From the IMG/VR virus record IMGVR_UViG_3300027899_000553, positions 1-35,605 of that record: a stretch of 35,605 nt of DNA; one strand, written 5' to 3'. The notes below the pieces were generated by a model. It was not told the DNA's origin and made no database searches. It was given only the letters and a program-made list of their open reading frames with translations. Shown here in pieces: positions 32,398 through 35,605 of this stretch. This stretch comes from a virus. The stretch's first letter is position 1. Each line of letters starts with the position of its first letter. The position numbers were made by a program, and so were the translations under genes.

Positions 32398-33269
32398 AAA
32401 TTAAAGTATCAGAACTATTTTATAGTCTACAAGGCGAAGGTCGATTTGTAGGTGTACCTAGTATATTCTTGCGTACATATGGTTGTAACTTTACCTGTAG
32501 TGGCTTTGGTTGTAAGCCAGGAGAGAAGAGTACAGGTGCAGATGATGTAGCTGAAGTTGTTCACTTGTACAATAACTTCTTAGACTTGCCGTTGGTAGAA
32601 ACAGGTTGCGACAGTTATGCGTCATGGCATCCAGCATTTAAACACCTAAGCCCTACATACGAAACCGGTGAACTAGTGGATAATATGTTGGCATTGACTC
32701 CTAATAACATGTGGGCGCAAAATAATGGTAATGATGTACACTTGGTTATTACAGGTGGAGAACCATTGCTAGGGTGGCAACGTTCATATACAGAGTTACT
32801 GGGTCATGAACGCATGCGTGACCTAAAAAACATTACATTTGAAACCAATGGTACTCAACCGTTGCACAAAGACTTTAGACATACCTTGTTAGATTGGACC
32901 TTAAGTCCTGTACATGGTAAACGTGGTCGCAATGCTTTGACATTTAGTGTTAGTGCCAAGTTGAGTGCGTCAGGTGAATCATGGGAAGATGCTATTTGCC
33001 CAGAGATTGTTGCTAGTTACGAAGAAATTGGATACACTTATCTTAAGTTTGTTGTTGAAACTGTAGAGCATGTGGACGAAGCAGTTCGAGCTGTGGATGC
33101 GTTCCGCGCAGGTGGGTTTAAAGGTCCAGTTTACTTGATGCCGCAAGGCGGTGTTGTTGCACCATACGAAGCAAACAAAGTAAACATTGCCAATATTTGT
33201 TGTGAAAGAGGTTGGAACTATAGCCCTCGTTTACATGTAGACTTATGGGGCAATGGCTGGGGCAAGTAA
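32394..33269 (+). CDS. queE: 7-carboxy-7-deazaguanine synthase (radical SAM)
   Basis: 291 residues; bacterial QueE has about 220. It converts 6-carboxytetrahydropterin to CDG. The start SELFYSLQGEGRFVGVPSIF and LRTYGCNFTC are classical; GGEPLL (121-126), ETNGT (150-154) and TLSPVH (169-174) are the later motifs. The 4Fe-4S cysteines read C31-x3-C35, but the third, expected two residues later, is absent; candidates are C40 (GFGC) or C72 (TGCDSY) in an insertion of about 50 residues. Such insertions occur in some phage QueE as far as I recall. Together with FolE and QueD it completes the route to CDG. Confidence 0.9.
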   Translation: MKIKVSELFYSLQGEGRFVGVPSIFLRTYGCNFTCSGFGCKPGEKSTGADDVAEVVHLYNNFLDLPLVETGCDSYASWHPAFKHLSPTYETGELVDNMLALTPNNMWAQNNGNDVHLVITGGEPLLGWQRSYTELLGHERMRDLKNITFETNGTQPLHKDFRHTLLDWTLSPVHGKRGRNALTFSVSAKLSASGESWEDAICPEIVASYEEIGYTYLKFVVETVEHVDEAVRAVDAFRAGGFKGPVYLMPQGGVVAPYEANKVNIANICCERGWNYSPRLHVDLWGNGWGK

Positions 33270-33514
33270 TGCCAATACCGGAAAAAATTTATATGCCAGA
33301 CGATTATACAAACGAAAGATTTTTAGAATACTGCGACACTGTTGAACTTAAATGGTGTTTGTGGCCACGTCGTTGTGCGGTTACTAATCAGTGGTTATGG
33401 TTCACTCCAGCTTATCTTGCTCGATACATTATTCGTGGTCCAGGGGACCCTGCTATCTGGACTCGTTGGTATAGGCGTGAAGAGATGTTGGTATTAAAAT
33501 TGAAAGGATACTAG
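33269..33514 (+). CDS. Small Trp-rich conserved phage protein
   Basis: 81 residues from ATG 33269 (TAATG overlap with queE); an upstream ATG at 33245 is less likely. Pattern: YTNERFLEYCDTVELKWCLW, PRRCAVTNQWLWF, GPGDPAIWTRWYRREE. Many Trp and Arg residues and two Cys. I associate it with a T4-like marine phage family of unknown function. Confidence 0.7.
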   Translation: MPIPEKIYMPDDYTNERFLEYCDTVELKWCLWPRRCAVTNQWLWFTPAYLARYIIRGPGDPAIWTRWYRREEMLVLKLKGY

Positions 33515-33515
33515 A

Positions 33516-33911
33516 ATGAAATTTTTAGACAAGTTAAAAAATACTTTTCGAAAGAAAAAACCTGAAGTTAAATCAGAAGCACCCAAGACTAAAAAGAAAT
33601 CACCAAAAGAATTGGCCGCAGAGCGTGGCGAACCTTATGTGAACATTCTTAGCATGGAGATTGATCCTGAAAATATGCAAAATGGTGCGTTTGAACTAGA
33701 CTGGAATGAAAAGTTTGTGGCTAACCTGGTCAGAGCAGGATATCAAATGAAACCCACAGATACTGATGCAGATATTGTGGATCGCTGGTTTACCGCTGTT
33801 TGTCGTAATGTTGTGTTAGAAACATACGAACAGGCAGAAGCAATGAATCCAGAACGTGACCGTGTGGTCAAAAGTCGCGACATTGGCGATGGCCGGAGTG
33901 AAGTAAGTTGA
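33516..33911 (+). CDS. Conserved T4-like phage protein, basic N-terminus
   Basis: 131 residues. The first 33 residues are Lys-rich (FLDKLKNTFRKKKPEVK); a globular part follows with GEPYVNILSMEIDPEN, GAFELDWNEKFVANLVRAGY and DIVDRWFTAVCRNVVLETYE. Widespread in T4-like marine phages by my recollection, function unknown. Ends in TTGA overlap with the next gene. Confidence 0.75.
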   Translation: MKFLDKLKNTFRKKKPEVKSEAPKTKKKSPKELAAERGEPYVNILSMEIDPENMQNGAFELDWNEKFVANLVRAGYQMKPTDTDADIVDRWFTAVCRNVVLETYEQAEAMNPERDRVVKSRDIGDGRSEVS

Positions 33912-34384
33912 TATTCAATCATATTAGAAAACTCAAAGACGATGGAAAAAAGATTGGCATTACCTTTAGTACATTTGACATGTTGCATGCTGGCCATATT
34001 GCCATGTTGGCTGAAGCTAAGAATCATTGCGATTATTTGATTGCTGGCTTACAAACAGACCCTACAATAGATAGACCCGACACCAAAAACAGCCCTGTTC
34101 AAAGTATAGTAGAACGTCAAATACAGTTGGCGGCTTGTCGTTATGTGGACGAAGTTGTTGTTTACCAAACTGAACAAGACCTAATTGACTTGTTGCTTAT
34201 TCTTCCAATTGACATTCGTGTTTTGGGTGTTGAATATGAATCCAAAGAGTTTACCGGTAAACGCGAAGGATATAGTCGTGGTATCGAACACATATTCAAT
34301 GGACGTGATCATAGCTTTTCCAGCTCGGGTCTGCGTAGCCGTGTAGTTGCCGCCGAAACTGTTAAACTACTTAAAAACCCTTGA
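33908..34384 (+). CDS. Cytidylyltransferase-family nucleotidyltransferase
   Basis: 158 residues from TTG 33908, which overlaps the previous stop. ITFSTFDMLHAGHIAML contains the HxGH motif (H27, H30) and FSSSGLR (137-143) is the ISSSxIR-type motif of glycerol-3-phosphate cytidylyltransferase-like enzymes. It activates a phosphorylated alcohol or sugar with CTP; TagD-like length (about 130). It may feed the sugar genes upstream or act on lipids. It has a GGAG about ten bases upstream. Confidence 0.85.
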   Translation: MIFNHIRKLKDDGKKIGITFSTFDMLHAGHIAMLAEAKNHCDYLIAGLQTDPTIDRPDTKNSPVQSIVERQIQLAACRYVDEVVVYQTEQDLIDLLLILPIDIRVLGVEYESKEFTGKREGYSRGIEHIFNGRDHSFSSSGLRSRVVAAETVKLLKNP

Positions 34385-34409
34385 CTTTTAACATAAACTC
34401 TGTTATTAT
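34381..34409 (+). promoter_or_regulatory. Sigma70 promoter next to start codon
   Basis: TTGACT (34381-34386), 17-base spacer, TATTAT (34404-34409). ATG 34416 follows after six bases, with no room for a Shine-Dalgarno sequence in the transcript. Confidence 0.7.
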
Positions 34410-34415
34410 AGTAAT

Positions 34416-35414
34416 ATGAAATATGTCCTTATAGATACCGCAAACCTTTTCTTTAGAGCTAGGCACGGAGCATTTCGAGCCAGCGACACTTGGGAAAAGA
34501 TTGGATTTGCCCTACACATTACCTTGATGGCCGCTAACAAAATGGCCCGTAGATTTGAAGCGGATCACGTGGTGTTTGCCTTAGAAGGGCGCAGTTGGCG
34601 CAAGGACATGTATAAACCCTACAAAAATAACCGTGCTGTAGCCCGTGCGGCCCTTACAGAATCAGAACAGGAAGAAGATAAAATGTTCTGGGAAACGTAT
34701 GATTCACTGACTAAATACTTGTCTGAAAGGACTAATTGCTCAGTCATTAGATGTCCTACAGCAGAAGGCGATGATATTATTGCCCGATGGATTGCGTTAC
34801 ACCCACAAGACGAACATGTTGTTATCAGCAGTGATACCGATTTTGTTCAACTAGTAGCACAAAATGTCAAACAGTATAACGGTATTACAGACGAACTAAT
34901 TACAGTAGAAGGAATCTTTGATGCTAAAGGAAAAGCAGTTATCGATAAGAAAACTAAAGAACCTAAGCAAATCCCTAACCCAGAGTGGCTACTGTTCGAA
35001 AAGTGTATGCGCGGCGATTCGTCGGATAATGTGTTCAGTGCGTTCCCAGGGGTCCGTACGAAAGGCACAAAAAACAAAGTTGGCTTACAAGAAGCGTTTG
35101 CTGACAAGGATAAAAAAGGTTACAACTGGAATAATATGATGTTACAGCGTTGGACAGATCCAGATGGTGCAGAGCATCGTGTATTAGATGATTACGAGCG
35201 TAACCGAACCTTGATAGATTTAACAGCACAACCAGAAGAAGTTAAAGCTGTAGTAGATGCCGCCATCCGTGAACAAGTTAGTCACAAGGATATTGGACAG
35301 GTTGGTGTGCGTTTTATGCAATTTTGTGGCAAGTATGAGCTAAACAAATGCAGTGAAAGTGCCGACAGCTTTGGTCGCTGGATGAATGAAACATATAAAG
35401 GAGTCCTGGCGTGA
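34416..35414 (+). CDS. rnh: 5'-3' exonuclease / flap nuclease (T4 RNase H type)
   Basis: 332 residues; T4 RNase H has 305. It removes RNA primers and flaps on the lagging strand. Metal-binding acids are in place: D7 in LIDTANLFF, AEGDDIIARW (E117, D119, D120), ISSDTDFVQL (D140, D142) and RGDSSDNV (D201, D204) followed by the helix-hairpin-helix-like PGVRTKGTKNKVG. Arg/Lys-rich RSWRKDMYKPYKNNR is the DNA-contacting helical arch start. It overlaps the next gene by GTGA. Confidence 0.92.
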   Translation: MKYVLIDTANLFFRARHGAFRASDTWEKIGFALHITLMAANKMARRFEADHVVFALEGRSWRKDMYKPYKNNRAVARAALTESEQEEDKMFWETYDSLTKYLSERTNCSVIRCPTAEGDDIIARWIALHPQDEHVVISSDTDFVQLVAQNVKQYNGITDELITVEGIFDAKGKAVIDKKTKEPKQIPNPEWLLFEKCMRGDSSDNVFSAFPGVRTKGTKNKVGLQEAFADKDKKGYNWNNMMLQRWTDPDGAEHRVLDDYERNRTLIDLTAQPEEVKAVVDAAIREQVSHKDIGQVGVRFMQFCGKYELNKCSESADSFGRWMNETYKGVLA

Positions 35415-35605
35415 GTGCTCTTAAAGAACACTTGATAATGTGGCCTGCGCTTATTTTCTTAGGTGCCGTATTAATTTCGTTGCTGTATGGTATTCATAGT
35501 GTATTACCCAAAGAAGCTGTGTACGATTGTCGGTTATCAGAAATTAGTCCGGACTACACACCGGCCATGCGAGAAGAGTGTAGGAAAAAATTAAGGAGTA
35601 TCAAA
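35411..35605 (+). CDS. Membrane protein, 3' end beyond window
   Basis: GTG 35411 overlaps the nuclease stop and the frame is open to the right edge (65 residues). A single membrane span (MWPALIFLGAVLISLLYGI) is followed by DCRLSEISPDYTPAMREECR, with two Cys. A small, membrane-anchored phage protein of unknown role. Confidence 0.65.
   Translation, partial: MSALKEHLIMWPALIFLGAVLISLLYGIHSVLPKEAVYDCRLSEISPDYTPAMREECRKKLRSIK

Noticed and set aside
1-35605. tRNA genes, CRISPR arrays, insertion sequences
   Set aside because: No cloverleaf-like segment, regular short repeats, inverted terminal repeats or transposase motifs were seen; coding is nearly continuous.

Overview
The window is a densely packed piece of a T4-like (tailed, contractile-type) phage genome. 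Every gene is on the + strand and most neighbours overlap by ATGA or TAATG. Four genes recall the T4 replication and transcription set: a family B DNA polymerase (gp43 type), a sliding clamp (gp45 type), a DsbA-like DNA-binding protein and a T4 RNase H-type 5' nuclease. TATAAATA/CTAAATA late-promoter boxes fit the same group. Many of the small unknown genes resemble families I associate with marine T4-like phages. The sequence does not identify the host.

Layout. (1) 1-204 is the tail of an upstream gene, followed by a terminator. (2) 262-13562 is a late, virion-type block headed by late promoters. It holds a 1626-residue multidomain 'polyvalent' protein (nucleotidyltransferase, zinc metallopeptidase, amidoligase, repeats), a Cys/Lys-rich protein, two GNAT acetyltransferase proteins (one fused to a kinase-like domain), a Dps-like protein, an 874-residue string of small modules, a deaminase and a methyltransferase. 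Several of these start with a short MRxxEFIxE-like leader that resembles the T4 capsid-targeting sequence, and (L/I/V)-x-E sites of the prohead-protease type sit at module borders. I infer a set of proteins packaged in the head and possibly delivered with the DNA. (3) 13676-18569 is the replication block: DsbA-like protein, polymerase, a methyltransferase-like protein and clamp. (4) 18566-33269 carries DNA modification genes (dpdA, a QueD-like protein, folE, queD, queE) interleaved with nucleotide-sugar genes (two glycosyltransferases, two epimerases, a short aminotransferase, C-methyltransferase, cupin, SDR, short UDP-sugar dehydrogenase). (5) 33269-35605 holds small phage proteins, a cytidylyltransferase, the 5' nuclease and a partial membrane protein.

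How it works together. FolE, QueD and QueE convert GTP to 7-carboxy-7-deazaguanine (CDG). DpdA is the transglycosylase that would place a 7-deazaguanine in DNA. No QueC is present in the window, so CDG or a derivative is the simplest predicted base unless queC lies elsewhere. The sugar genes could decorate DNA, virion or host surface; the sequence does not say which.

Most notable points: the candidate capsid-packaged effector cassette with protease-site linkers, including a cryptic lipoprotein-like signal that one predicted cut would expose; promoters placed so close to start codons that leaderless mRNAs are expected; CTAAATA boxes nested in sigma70 promoter spacers; and altered metal-site residues in QueD, QueE and the Dps-like protein.
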